Shown here piece after piece: positions 15,859 to 24,800 of a stretch of 64,000 nucleotides of DNA. Source of the DNA: Lachnospiraceae bacterium (GTDB lineage Bacteria; Bacillota; Clostridia; Lachnospirales; Lachnospiraceae). The notes under the pieces are model-generated. The model was not told where the DNA came from. It ran no database searches and worked only from the letters and a program-made list of their open reading frames with translations. The position numbers were made by a program, and so were the translations under genes. The stretch's first letter is position 1; each line of letters starts with the position of its first letter. The stretch is taken from positions 1 to 64,000 of the forward strand of contig JAHZFJ010000018.1 in assembly GCA_019421365.1 (NCBI GenBank). Reading direction: 5' to 3'.

Positions 15859-15972
15859 TTAAATAGTTTCGCTATTGGCTTTAAACTCAGCAGACATTTT
15901 TTTACCAACTAATGCTCCTATAATTCCGCCAAATACAACGGATAATGAATTAATAATTACTCCAACTGGCAT
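15859..15972 (-). pseudogene. N-terminal DUF554 fragment
   Basis: A 37-codon ORF begins MPVGVIINSLSVVFGGIIGA and continues LVGKKMSAEFKANSETI before TAA. The start matches the N terminus of DUF554 membrane proteins (about 230 residues), which carry a GVI-N-x-x-V-x-GG opening. AGGAG lies nine bases before the ATG, so it is probably still translated, but nothing after residue 37 resembles the family. It may be a gene cut by deletion. Confidence 0.6.
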
Positions 15973-16008
15973 CTTACTATTCTCCTAAATCTCTTTTCTT
16001 CAGTACGA

Positions 16009-17487
16009 TTATTTTAATACGGATGACCATTTTTCTTGATCGATATCCATGAATTTTGCTCTCTCGAATCTAGCCTTTTGATCAAAAGGTACGGTACAGT
16101 CAAAGATTGCTTTGCAAGCAACACCTCTTGCACGAATCCCTTCTGTGTATTCTGGCTGATTAGATGGATCTAATGGATGACACTGTACCCCTGGTATTGG
16201 TATCATATCAACATTTGCTTGAAAACGTGTTGTCATTGCCCACATTACGTCGTTCATATCAAAGCAATCTACATCCTCATCAACAAGGAATACATGTTTC
16301 AATTCAGCAAATGCACTGAATGCTAATAAGGCAGCTTGTCTTTGTCTTCCTTCATCAGATGGAACTGACTTTTTGAACTGCATTACTGCAACATATTTCC
16401 CACCACCTGATGAAGCACAGTAAACATTTAATAGTTTACCAGGCATTGCTTTATCTACCATACTAAGAATACTTGCTTCCGTAGGAATACCTGCCATAGA
16501 AACATGTTCTTCGCTAGGTCCGATGCAAGTTTGCATAATTGGATTCTTACGTGTAGTTACTGCTTTAACTTTAATAATAGGTAATGATGGATTAGCAGGT
16601 CCACAATATCCTGGGAATTCTGGCATTGCTTTTCCTATACCTGAATTTACATCTTCTCTTATTCTACGATTTGGTAGTATTTCACCCTCTATAACATATT
16701 CAGCGTTTGCAATTGCTTTTTCATCTATAGTAAGACATTTCACCATCTCAACTGGTTTATTACGAATAGCTCCTGCTGCTTGCAATTCATCATAACCTAA
16801 TGGTGTTGTTGGTGGCTCAAAGCAAGATGCTATTTCAATTGCTGGATCTACACCGATACTAATTGAGATTGGAAGTGGTTCCCCCTTAGCTTCTGCTAAT
16901 TCTCTAAAGTATCCAATATGACGAGCTCCTGGTTGTAAGAAGATAGAGATCTCATCTTTTGATTGTAAGCACATACGATGAATGGTAACATCAGATTCTT
17001 TCGTATCAGGATTAGAAGCATAACACATACCAAGTGTAATATATGGTCCTGCATCATCTAGTGTGTTAGTAGGAGCTGGAACAAGCTTACGAATATCAAA
17101 ATCTGGATCAGTTGCAAGATGAACTACCTCTTGACATTTTGCCTGTTCATTCGGAATTACTACTGGTGGAATTGGATTAGCTACCGAATCCTTTAATAAG
17201 AATCCAAGCTTTTCTGGCTTGCAATTTAATAAATGCCCTACTCTAGCTCTACTTGCAAGTAGCCCTGTAACAACACTGGCACCTTCATGTCCTTTTATAT
17301 TATTAAATACCATTGCCGGTCCTTCTTTGGTCGGTCTCATAACAGTTCCGCCTGCTCCCACATGGCGATATACACCTGAGAGTTCTCCCATTGGATCAAC
17401 TTCTACATCTGTTTGCGCTAGTTGCCCTGGTATTGACTCTAATGCTTTGAGTGCAGATCTTAAATCATAAATATTATTCTCTGACAT
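16009..17487 (-). CDS. UbiD family aromatic acid decarboxylase, catalytic subunit C
   Basis: The 492-residue protein matches UbiD-type non-oxidative hydroxyarylic acid decarboxylases (VdcC/BsdC/ShdC/LpdC group), which use prenylated FMN to decarboxylate, or in reverse carboxylate, phenolic acids such as 4-hydroxybenzoate, vanillate or gallate. Recognisable segments include DLRSALKALESIPGQL, MVFNNIKGHEGASVVTGLL, a long core with ISISIGVDPAIEIASCFEPPTTPLGYDELQAAGAI, and the C-terminal HVFLVDEDVDCFDMNDVMWAMTTRF. Length is normal. It is the last gene of a UbiX-LpdD-UbiD operon, about 90 bp after the LpdD-like gene. The substrate cannot be read from sequence. Confidence 0.92.
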   Translation of the reverse strand: MSENNIYDLRSALKALESIPGQLAQTDVEVDPMGELSGVYRHVGAGGTVMRPTKEGPAMVFNNIKGHEGASVVTGLLASRARVGHLLNCKPEKLGFLLKDSVANPIPPVVIPNEQAKCQEVVHLATDPDFDIRKLVPAPTNTLDDAGPYITLGMCYASNPDTKESDVTIHRMCLQSKDEISIFLQPGARHIGYFRELAEAKGEPLPISISIGVDPAIEIASCFEPPTTPLGYDELQAAGAIRNKPVEMVKCLTIDEKAIANAEYVIEGEILPNRRIREDVNSGIGKAMPEFPGYCGPANPSLPIIKVKAVTTRKNPIMQTCIGPSEEHVSMAGIPTEASILSMVDKAMPGKLLNVYCASSGGGKYVAVMQFKKSVPSDEGRQRQAALLAFSAFAELKHVFLVDEDVDCFDMNDVMWAMTTRFQANVDMIPIPGVQCHPLDPSNQPEYTEGIRARGVACKAIFDCTVPFDQKARFERAKFMDIDQEKWSSVLK

Positions 17488-17576
17488 TTTTGTTTCCTTC
17501 TTTCTTTAACTAATATAACAAATTGCGAAACTCTTAATATGTTTAATTAGCTTTGCAGTTATCTATGTAATCTAAA

Positions 17577-17921
17577 TCAATTAAGATTTAGAATTACCTC
17601 ATTTAACAATTCTTCTGACTGTTTTACTACTTCTTGAATTAAACATTTGGATGCATTGTCATAGTGTATTCCACAAGCGACTGTGACTTTCCCATCGTAT
17701 AATAAAGATAAGTGTTCTGCCCATCGTTTGCTCACAAACTCATCTTTATGGCCTTCAAATTGAATGGATTCTACTTTGTTTCCATTTTCAAATACACTAA
17801 TAGCACCAATATGAGGACAACACCCTCCGGTAACTACTATGTGAATATCGTTAGGCATCTTCATCACACATGCCTCCATCATATATCCTTCTACTAATCT
17901 TTGGATTGAAAACTTATGCAT
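17577..17921 (-). CDS. LpdD-like prenylated flavin chaperone
   Basis: The product of about 114 residues has the LpdD motifs: DIHIVVTGGCCPHIGAISVF with PHIG, the EGHKDEFVSKRWAE segment, and TVACGIHYDNASKCLIQEVV. LpdD accompanies LpdB (UbiX) and LpdC (UbiD) in gallate decarboxylase systems and helps deliver prenylated FMN. An upstream ATG at 17939 overlaps the UbiX stop region, but the ATG at 17921 is preceded by GGAAGG at workable spacing and is preferred. It lies between UbiX and UbiD genes, which supports the role. The usual small VdcD-like subunit of other decarboxylases is not seen. Confidence 0.78.
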   Translation of the reverse strand: MHKFSIQRLVEGYMMEACVMKMPNDIHIVVTGGCCPHIGAISVFENGNKVESIQFEGHKDEFVSKRWAEHLSLLYDGKVTVACGIHYDNASKCLIQEVVKQSEELLNEVILNLN

Positions 17922-17926
17922 TATTG

Positions 17927-18490
17927 TCATCCTTCCCATCGTTTAAATGCTACGCCTTCAAGATCAAATTGATCTAGTATCTTTCCAACAATATGTCTAA
18001 TACAATCATCGATACTTTCTGGGCGGTTATAAAAGCTCAATACTGTTGGCATGATTACTACGCCCATCATGCTTAGTTTGTGCATATTCTCTAAGTGAAT
18101 AGTAGAAAACGGACATTCTCTAACGCACATCACAAGCTTTCTGCGTTCTTTAATTATCACATCAGCGGCACGTAACAAAAGATTATCACTATACCCACAC
18201 GCCACACCTGCAAGTGTCTTCATGCTACATGGAAGAATAATCATTCCTTTTGTTTTAAAACTTCCACTGGCAAGTGTTGCTCCAATATTATTATTATCAT
18301 ATACAACATCTGCTAAGGAACATAATTCCTCCATCGTCATATCTGTTTCTTGTTCTAACGTCTGTTTTGCCGCATTAGAAAAAACTAAGTGTGTTTCGAT
18401 TGTATCATTGGCAGCTAATTGTCTCAACAGCTCTACTGCCATAGATGCTCCAGAAGCTCCACTAATACCTACAATAATTTTATCTTTCAT
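17927..18490 (-). CDS. ubiX: UbiX family flavin prenyltransferase
   Basis: The 187-residue protein shows UbiX landmarks: KIIVGISGASGASMAVELL at the N terminus (FMN phosphate loop), IILPCSMKTLAGVACGYSDNLLLRAADVIIKERRKLVMCVRECPFSTIHLENM (about 83-134), and VIMPTVLSFYNRPESIDD. UbiX joins a dimethylallyl group to FMN, making the cofactor for the UbiD enzyme encoded downstream. AGGTGG lies upstream of ATG 18490. It is the first gene of the decarboxylase operon and is divergent from a LysR regulator. Confidence 0.93.
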   Translation of the reverse strand: MKDKIIVGISGASGASMAVELLRQLAANDTIETHLVFSNAAKQTLEQETDMTMEELCSLADVVYDNNNIGATLASGSFKTKGMIILPCSMKTLAGVACGYSDNLLLRAADVIIKERRKLVMCVRECPFSTIHLENMHKLSMMGVVIMPTVLSFYNRPESIDDCIRHIVGKILDQFDLEGVAFKRWEG

Positions 18491-18571
18491 TCTTCACTTC
18501 CACCTTAACTCGAAATTCTCACTTATTGTACTCATAAAAATCGCTTTAATCAATTCTAGTTTCGTGCTATA

Positions 18572-18590
18572 CTATTCCAAAATGGAATAG
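18572..18590. promoter_or_regulatory. Probable LysR operator in the decarboxylase/LysR divergent region
   Basis: CTATTCC-AAAAT-GGAATAG: perfect seven-base arms ending 11 bases before the LysR start and overlapping its ribosome site. A possible -10 TATACT lies just upstream. A palindrome of this size in the only shared upstream region fits LysR autorepression and operon control. Confidence 0.6.
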
Positions 18591-18601
18591 GAGATATCTG
18601 A

Positions 18602-19486
18602 ATGAATATAGATTGTTTCAAATACTTTCAATCTTTGAGTAAAACACTAAACTTTACCGAAACTGCTGAACAGTTTTATACAACTCAAAGTAACATTTCA
18701 AAACAGATTATTAATCTTGAAAAAGAACTAGACACAACACTTTTTATAAGAGAACATCGTGGTATTACGCTAACTCCTGCAGGCAAGGCGTTACTACCAT
18801 ATGCAACAAAAATACTGGAGGATTATAGTAGCTTAGAACAAGCACTGCTTCCTTATCAAAATTCGAAAAATACAACCTTACGAATCTGTGGTATTCCAGT
18901 TATGATGAATTATAATATTACTGAACTTATATCAAAGTTTCATAATAAATATCCAGATACACTTTTGCATATTCAAGAGATCGAGAGTATTAATCTTCTC
19001 AAAACTGTGGACGAAGGACAGTGTGATATCGCTTATATGCGCGTCTTCGAACTAAACACAGAAAAATATGAGAAGATTACCGTTGATCATGACAACTTTG
19101 TTGCTGTTCTGCCAAAAACACATCTTCTAGCCGATAAAGATTCGATCAATCTATCTGAGCTGAAAGAAGAACACTTTTATCAGCTTGATAACCATACACA
19201 CCTATATCAACAATTTTCGTTACTCTGTAGCCAAGCTCAGTTTAAACCGATTGTAGCCTATACAGGTACCCACCTCCAAAACATCTTAGATTTTATCTCA
19301 AAAGGCATGGGTGTTTCTTTAATTATGGAGAATTCTTTTAACCACACTCTCCATCCTAATATTGTTTGCATTCCACTTGATACTACAATACAAAGTGAAC
19401 TTGCATTTATCAGACACAAAAATTCTCATCACACTCCTATAAGTCAACAATTTTGGAATTTTATAATCAATAATATCAAAGGTTAA
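18602..19486 (+). CDS. LysR family regulator of the aromatic decarboxylase operon
   Basis: The 294-residue protein starts MNIDCFKYFQSLSKTLNFTETAEQFYTTQSNISKQI, a typical LysR winged helix, with LDTTLFIREHRGITLTPAGKAL as the wing region and an effector domain from about residue 90. ATG 18602 has GGAG eight bases upstream. It is divergent from UbiX-LpdD-UbiD with only 111 bp between, the classical arrangement for a LysR activator responding to the pathway substrate, here presumably a phenolic acid. A terminator follows at 19491-19552. Confidence 0.88.
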   Translation: MNIDCFKYFQSLSKTLNFTETAEQFYTTQSNISKQIINLEKELDTTLFIREHRGITLTPAGKALLPYATKILEDYSSLEQALLPYQNSKNTTLRICGIPVMMNYNITELISKFHNKYPDTLLHIQEIESINLLKTVDEGQCDIAYMRVFELNTEKYEKITVDHDNFVAVLPKTHLLADKDSINLSELKEEHFYQLDNHTHLYQQFSLLCSQAQFKPIVAYTGTHLQNILDFISKGMGVSLIMENSFNHTLHPNIVCIPLDTTIQSELAFIRHKNSHHTPISQQFWNFIINNIKG

Positions 19487-19490
19487 CAGA

Positions 19491-19552
19491 AAAAGGAGAT
19501 TGCAAGAAGTACACCTATTTCACTCCGTTCCTCTTGGCAATCACCTTTTAAC
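19491..19552 (+). terminator. Terminator after LysR gene
   Basis: AAAAGGAGATTGCAAGA (from 19491) pairs with TCTTGGCAATCACCTTTT (to 19549) with few mismatches, followed by a short T-rich end. It also overlaps the stop of the minus-strand pseudogene at 19548. Confidence 0.65.
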
Positions 19553-19906
19553 ATATACTTTTTCTCTTTAAACCTACTCTTCCCATAGCTTTGACTTTCT
19601 CGATCTTTTCTTTTGCCACAGGCACTTTACAACTAGTATTCCCCATGAAAACTTCAACCTTCCCAATGTTATTAGCAACATCTAGGGCTAAATCACTTAA
19701 CTCTTCTATATAGCAACCAACGCAAATAACAAATCCATTCATGCCATATTTCACTCTGTTTTTTTCAAAGTGAATCATATCATTGATCTGTCGTAAATAT
19801 GTTTTAACTTCCTCTAAATTTATCTTATACCATGATTCATATGCGTCTTTTTCGTTTGTACTGTACCTAATTGCTCTAACTCGTGCATTACTTCATCTAA
19901 AGTCAT
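19548..19906 (-). pseudogene. DNA alkylation repair protein (HEAT-repeat type), internally deleted
   Basis: The start MTLDEVMHELEQLGTVQTKK at 19906, preceded by AGGAGGACCT, matches the N terminus of small DNA alkylation repair proteins. A second frame resumes at DAYESWYKINLEEVKTYL and continues through NRVKYGMNGFVICVGCYIEELSDLALDVA to KVPVAKEKIEKVKAMGRVG, the C terminus of the same family. Full-length relatives are about 230 residues; the middle is gone and the two parts are in different frames, so the gene is dead. It stands alone on its strand. Confidence 0.72.
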
Positions 19907-20080
19907 AGGTCCTCCTGTCTCAGTCTTTACTATTTAATTCAGCCTTTTACTATTTGTTTTACCCAATAATCTAATTTTAATACTCATACCTATTATAGAT
20001 GTGTGTAGGTGATTTGCGTCTTGTATTATAGCACGTCAGCTTTTTATATCAACTTCTATATTAATCAATATAAAATGAAA

Positions 20081-20128
20081 AAGTAAGGACAACCAAGAAA
20101 TTAATTAATTACTTGATCATCCTTACTT
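20081..20128 (-). terminator. Terminator downstream of the secreted-protein operon
   Basis: On the minus strand AAGTAAGGA pairs with TCCTTACTT, with extra pairing CTTG/CAAG inside, followed by TTTTTCATTTT. It would end transcripts that read through the 20187-20440 palindrome. Confidence 0.65.
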
Positions 20129-20186
20129 CTATTATACTATAATTCAAAATTTACACAGCATAGCTTTCTATTAATCACTGGTTCAG

Positions 20187-20440
20187 GTGTCAAAAGCCTC
20201 TCGTAAAATTTGCCTTCGTCAATTTGCACATAAAAACTTGGCTAATGTTATGCCGAACGTAGTTCGATAAGCAACTGTATGAAGTCGTTGGTACTTAGGC
20301 TCTGTAATTTAGAGCCTTATGTACCACTACGAACTTCATCCAAGCGAGAGCGCGTTGCTAGTGAACTACGTTTGGTATAACATGCTCATACATAAATTTG
20401 TGCAAATTGACGAGACTAAAATAAAAATTGGCTTTTGACG
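20187..20440. repeat. Long imperfect inverted repeat (~250 bp)
   Basis: From outside to inside: GTCAAAAGCC pairs with GGCTTTTGAC; CGTCAATTTGCACA with TGTGCAAATTGACG; GTTATGCCGAACGTAGTTC with GAACTACGTTTGGTATAAC; GCAAC with GTTGC; a GATGAAGT-like block with ACTTCATC; and the tip GGTAC...GTACC containing the hairpin GGCTCTGTAATTTAGAGCC. The arms are interrupted by unpaired blocks but stay collinear over the full length. There is no ORF. It lies in the 3' region of the 445-codon gene and could be a structured 3' RNA or a degenerate MITE/REP element. Confidence 0.65.
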
Positions 20441-20455
20441 CTCTAATCAGTTAAG

Positions 20456-21793
20456 CTATTTCACTGTAACTTTGAAAGTTGTAGTCACTCCATTGGCTTT
20501 TGCAGTAATTGTAGCCGTACCTGCCTTTTTAGCTGTCACTTTACCAGTTTTCGAAACTGATGCAATTTTAGAATTGCTTGACTTCCAAGTAACTTTTTTA
20601 CTCTTACCTGATACCGTTGCTTTTAAGGTAAGTGATTTACCTTTCTTTAAAGTAGCTTTTGTTTTATTTAACTTAATATCAGCTACAGTTATCTTACAAG
20701 TTGCTTTTTTGTTTGAACCATCTTTTGTTTTAACAGTAATTGTTGTGGTTCCAACTGCTTTTGCTGTTATTTTTCCGTTTTTCACAGTTGCAACTTTAGG
20801 ATTACTGCTGCTCCATACAACTGATTTATCTGTCACTTTTGATGGAGATATTGTTACTTTTAAGGTAGTACTTGCTTTTGGCTTTAGTGTTAATGAAGTT
20901 TTAGATAACTTAACACTTGTTGCTTTTACTGTTTTAGCCTTTACTGTAATTACTGCTGTCACTTTTATGTTGGTGCCATCATTAGAACGAACCGTAATAT
21001 TGGCTGTTCCCTTACCAATTGCAGTTACTTTACCATCTGCAGATACCTTAGCAACTTTCTCGTTATCTGAAGACCATGTCACAGATCGATTACTTGCATT
21101 AGATGGTAGGACAGTTGCCGTTAAACTTAGTGTCTTTCCTACTTCTAGGGTTTCTTTTGTTTTACTCAATCTAATGTCTTGTACTTGTATAATAGATGGA
21201 GTTGTGTCAGGATTATCTGTTGATGGCTTATCTGTTTGTGATGGAGTATACACTATAGTATGCTCTGCTCTATCAACCATAATAGCATCACTATTATGTT
21301 GTAAGTCAACCGTCTTTAACTCTTGTAGAACTAATGATGAGTTAAATTTACTTTTTTCATCACTTGCTATACTCATATTACCTATGGTAATCTTTCTATC
21401 CTCTAGTAAATCCTTGCTATCTACAACATAAATTCTTAGTTCACCTGTTTTTTGGTCATAAGTATATCTACACTGATTCGTCGTAAATCCCTTATTCCAT
21501 TCCATAGTTACATCCTTAATTTTACTTTGATCAAGTTGTAAACAAAGCTCAAAGGATGTTATGCTTTTGTCATATTCTTTACTAAGTTCTAATGATAATG
21601 CAATAGCATTACTTCCACTCTTCTGATTGAGAACTAATGTAGCATTTTCCTTACCTACAAGATCCTCGTCTACGTACATATCAGCTTGATTATTAGAAGC
21701 CGCATATGCAATCTTATGTGGCACACTAAATCCTATAGCAGTTGACATAATTACTGACAATGTTAATACTGTTATAGCTTTTTTCTTAATCAT
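20456..21793 (-). CDS. Secreted protein with cohesin-like domain and three BIG2 Ig-like domains
   Basis: The 445-residue protein has a signal peptide (MIKKKAITVLTLSVIMSTAI, cleavage near AYAAS at about 32). A beta-rich domain of about 150 residues follows (about 35-190) with cohesin-like features: SITSFELCLQLDQSKIKDV and TGELRIYVVDSKDL. After a Pro/Thr linker (about 190-205) come three bacterial Ig-like BIG2 repeats (about 206-285, 290-370, 372-445), each with the V-T-W-S-S-x-N/D-x-K-V/I-A-x-V-x-x-G-K-V/I-T-A signature. No LPXTG, S-layer or lipobox anchor is visible. It lies 78 bp after the dockerin-containing metallopeptidase gene on the same strand. The cohesin assignment is resemblance only. 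Confidence 0.8.
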   Translation of the reverse strand: MIKKKAITVLTLSVIMSTAIGFSVPHKIAYAASNNQADMYVDEDLVGKENATLVLNQKSGSNAIALSLELSKEYDKSITSFELCLQLDQSKIKDVTMEWNKGFTTNQCRYTYDQKTGELRIYVVDSKDLLEDRKITIGNMSIASDEKSKFNSSLVLQELKTVDLQHNSDAIMVDRAEHTIVYTPSQTDKPSTDNPDTTPSIIQVQDIRLSKTKETLEVGKTLSLTATVLPSNASNRSVTWSSDNEKVAKVSADGKVTAIGKGTANITVRSNDGTNIKVTAVITVKAKTVKATSVKLSKTSLTLKPKASTTLKVTISPSKVTDKSVVWSSSNPKVATVKNGKITAKAVGTTTITVKTKDGSNKKATCKITVADIKLNKTKATLKKGKSLTLKATVSGKSKKVTWKSSNSKIASVSKTGKVTAKKAGTATITAKANGVTTTFKVTVK

Positions 21794-21871
21794 ACTCTTA
21801 CTTAGCTCTCCTTCTTTTTATCTTTCAGATAGGTTAAATGGATTTATGCACTTTTTTGAAATCAACATTTA

Positions 21872-24800
21872 TTATTTGTTAATTGTGATATCTCCAAGTT
21901 GTTCTGGTACTTCTACTGATAAAGTATCACTTACAAATCTTTGACCTTCTAATGTTACTGCATTATCCACACGATATAATTCAGCCTTTATATTCTTTGG
22001 TAATGTTGGTAATTGACCATTTTCATCTGGTTCAATAACGTAAATCCAGGTTCCACTGCTAACCGCACCAAGCTCTGCATCTACCGGCTCTTCAGCAAAG
22101 ATATATTGAGATCCCTCAATTACTTCGTCAGTATCCGCATCAATTAATAGAACTACATTAAATGCAGGATGTCCGCTATAATCACCAGTAAATACAATTG
22201 ATCCCGCTGGTATTACAACATTGCTTCCTTCATCAACAACTAGATCCTCTTTTAATTTACCAATTCCGTTTTGTAATAACTCAACATTATCATCTGGTTG
22301 TCCTATTACATCGAACTCATTAATACTTACTGTATTCTGTCCTTTTGCAATAAGCTTAACATAAGACACTTCTTGAATAGCAACACTAGATCCGAGTTCC
22401 GAATTTTCTTTTGTAAAGTATACCGTTTCTTCGGAAATCTCACTATTAAATGTTCCTGTCTTAATTGAAACCCAGTTAGTACCATCATTGCTTACTTGAA
22501 TTTCATAATTCTTAATGGCATTATCTAAACCTTTTGTATATTTCAATCCGATGATTTGTGTTACTTCTCCTAAGTTAAGTACTACTTCCGCATTACCGCT
22601 TTTTACAGTACCTGTATAGGTATTGGTATAATTGTTATCAATTGTATCAACAATTGCTTTAATTGGATTCAAACCACAAGCATCGTCTTCCACCGCTGTA
22701 TCGTTTTCAGATGTCATATTCGTAGTAACACTCCACTTATCCTTATTGATACTTCCATCATGCTTAATTTTGATAGGCTCTAAATCAAATTTTTCTGTTG
22801 TATTTAAGAATTTATCATATGCAATGATTGAATAATTAGCTACTTTATTATTGAAATTAACAGTATCTACATACTCTGTTGCCGAAGCATCTACGAAGGC
22901 TACTGTTTCACCATTTCGAATAATCTCATAACCTAATAAACTATTCTCTTGCATTCCTGTAACGCCTAAGTTAATTGTTACTTGTTTTGAGTTAGTTTGA
23001 TTATTAAGAGTAGCTGTAATTGCAGCACCGCTAGTCACTTTGGCAATATCCTCTGCCTGACTGCTATTTCTTATTCTATAATCTCTTGCTTCATCTGAGA
23101 TATATTGAATCTTTCTTGTTTCTTTTTCAAATTGACTCGCATACTCAGTTGTAGTCTCGTCTGGAACCATACCCCAACTGATAAAGAAATCTAACAGATT
23201 CTTCTTAGTAGCTGCAGTCGCTAATCTCATTAGTTTATTATCTGTGTCTTTAGCATCTTTTAATGTGAATTCTTTACCATCTGCAAATTTAGGAGCAAGG
23301 GAATTATTTCTTGCATATGCATCAATTCTTGCAAAGATTAAATTATTAAACTGTTCATCATACGTATCATAGGTTTTATAATTGTAACCATTATCATATG
23401 CTAAGTGTAACTGCCAATACATAGCTAGATTAGTAAATACATTATCAGATTTACCAACTGTTCCAGAGGTTACTTTATTGTAAACTTCATCATAGCTAAA
23501 TCTTACGGATTCATTTGTTTCTTTCGCTTGGGCTAATATTGAGAAATAATTGTTCGTTACTTCTGCAATTGCGTAATCACTTTGGTTAATAATATGTCCA
23601 ATTTCATGAGCAATACCCCAGCCAAATAATTGTCCACTTTCATATTTACCATTGTTGCTTACTACTGGCTCTCCCCCCATTAATCCTGGAATACTATCCC
23701 ATTCAATACCAATGTGCAAACCACCTGCATACATAAATGCTCCTGCAAACATTCTTTGGTATCTAATGTTTAATCTACTAGATGGCATTTTATTATTTTC
23801 GCCATATTTTTTAACGAAAGCTGCATATTCATCAGCATCTGTTGGATATTCTACTAATCCTTTGTGTTGATAGAATAAATCTACCAGCTGGTCCATTGCG
23901 TTCAAGGATTGATATAAGGTCTCTACTTGTAAATCAATATTACTACTACCTGTCTTATCAAGAATACCTTTTAGCACTTGTTCTGCTGCTACAGAGTACA
24001 TCATCTTATCAAGGACGATATCAGTTACATTAAAGATACAATTCTTATTATCATATTCATAATTTGTTGCTTCATTTGCTGTATGTGAACTGTTATGCTT
24101 TTCTTCCAGTCCTGCTACATAAGTGGTTAAATCCTCGATATAGGTCTTGATTGCCTTTTTCTTTTCAGACTCAGATTCCATATTACTAATATTAAGTACT
24201 GGAATATCTGTTCCTCCACTTACCCTAACATTCATATTAAGTTGATCATTGTTACCTGTAAACTCAATATATAAAGCTCCACCATGTTCCACAGCCATCG
24301 AACTAATCTTAGGTATAGTAACTTCATTCTTACCAACCTTTAGATTTGAAACAACTTCTTTTGTCCATGTTCCAGATTCTGCATGGAATTGTGTTGCAAT
24401 TAATTTTAAATCACTATTTGAACCAGTTGTAGCTCCGTCTCTACCTACGTATACTACTAACTCTTCACCCTCATGAGCAGTAATTCCTAGCGGTTGCCAT
24501 GCATTTAATCCACTTTGGAATCCTAGATGTCCATCTTTTGCTTTTGTTACAGTAGTATCTACCTTTACTGCACTTCTAAGTGCTTCCTGGTTTAGGATAG
24601 CCTTTGCATTTGCTAATTCAACTTCTAATATTCCCTTTTTATAATGTAGCTCCCCACTAACTGTATCAGGCGTATTCAATCGTGCTTCTAGCTTAAGAAT
24701 ATCATCTAATGTTACCCCTGGTTTTAAGCTAATATGAGTATCATCTTCAAACAAATCATAGATATCGGCTTCTAATGAATCATATTCATAGAACTTCATC

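Larger units (their letters stand above)
19907..20455. other. Intergenic region with terminator and long palindrome
   Basis: No ORF with a ribosome site was found in these 549 bp. The region contains a minus-strand terminator (20081-20128) and the fold-back element at 20187-20440; together they lie downstream of the secreted-protein operon. Confidence 0.6.

Noticed and set aside
20472..21431. Long plus-strand ORF of 319 codons
   Set aside because: It is the antisense shadow of the repetitive BIG2 gene, whose Ser/Thr/Lys-rich codons leave the opposite strand open. It has no ribosome site.
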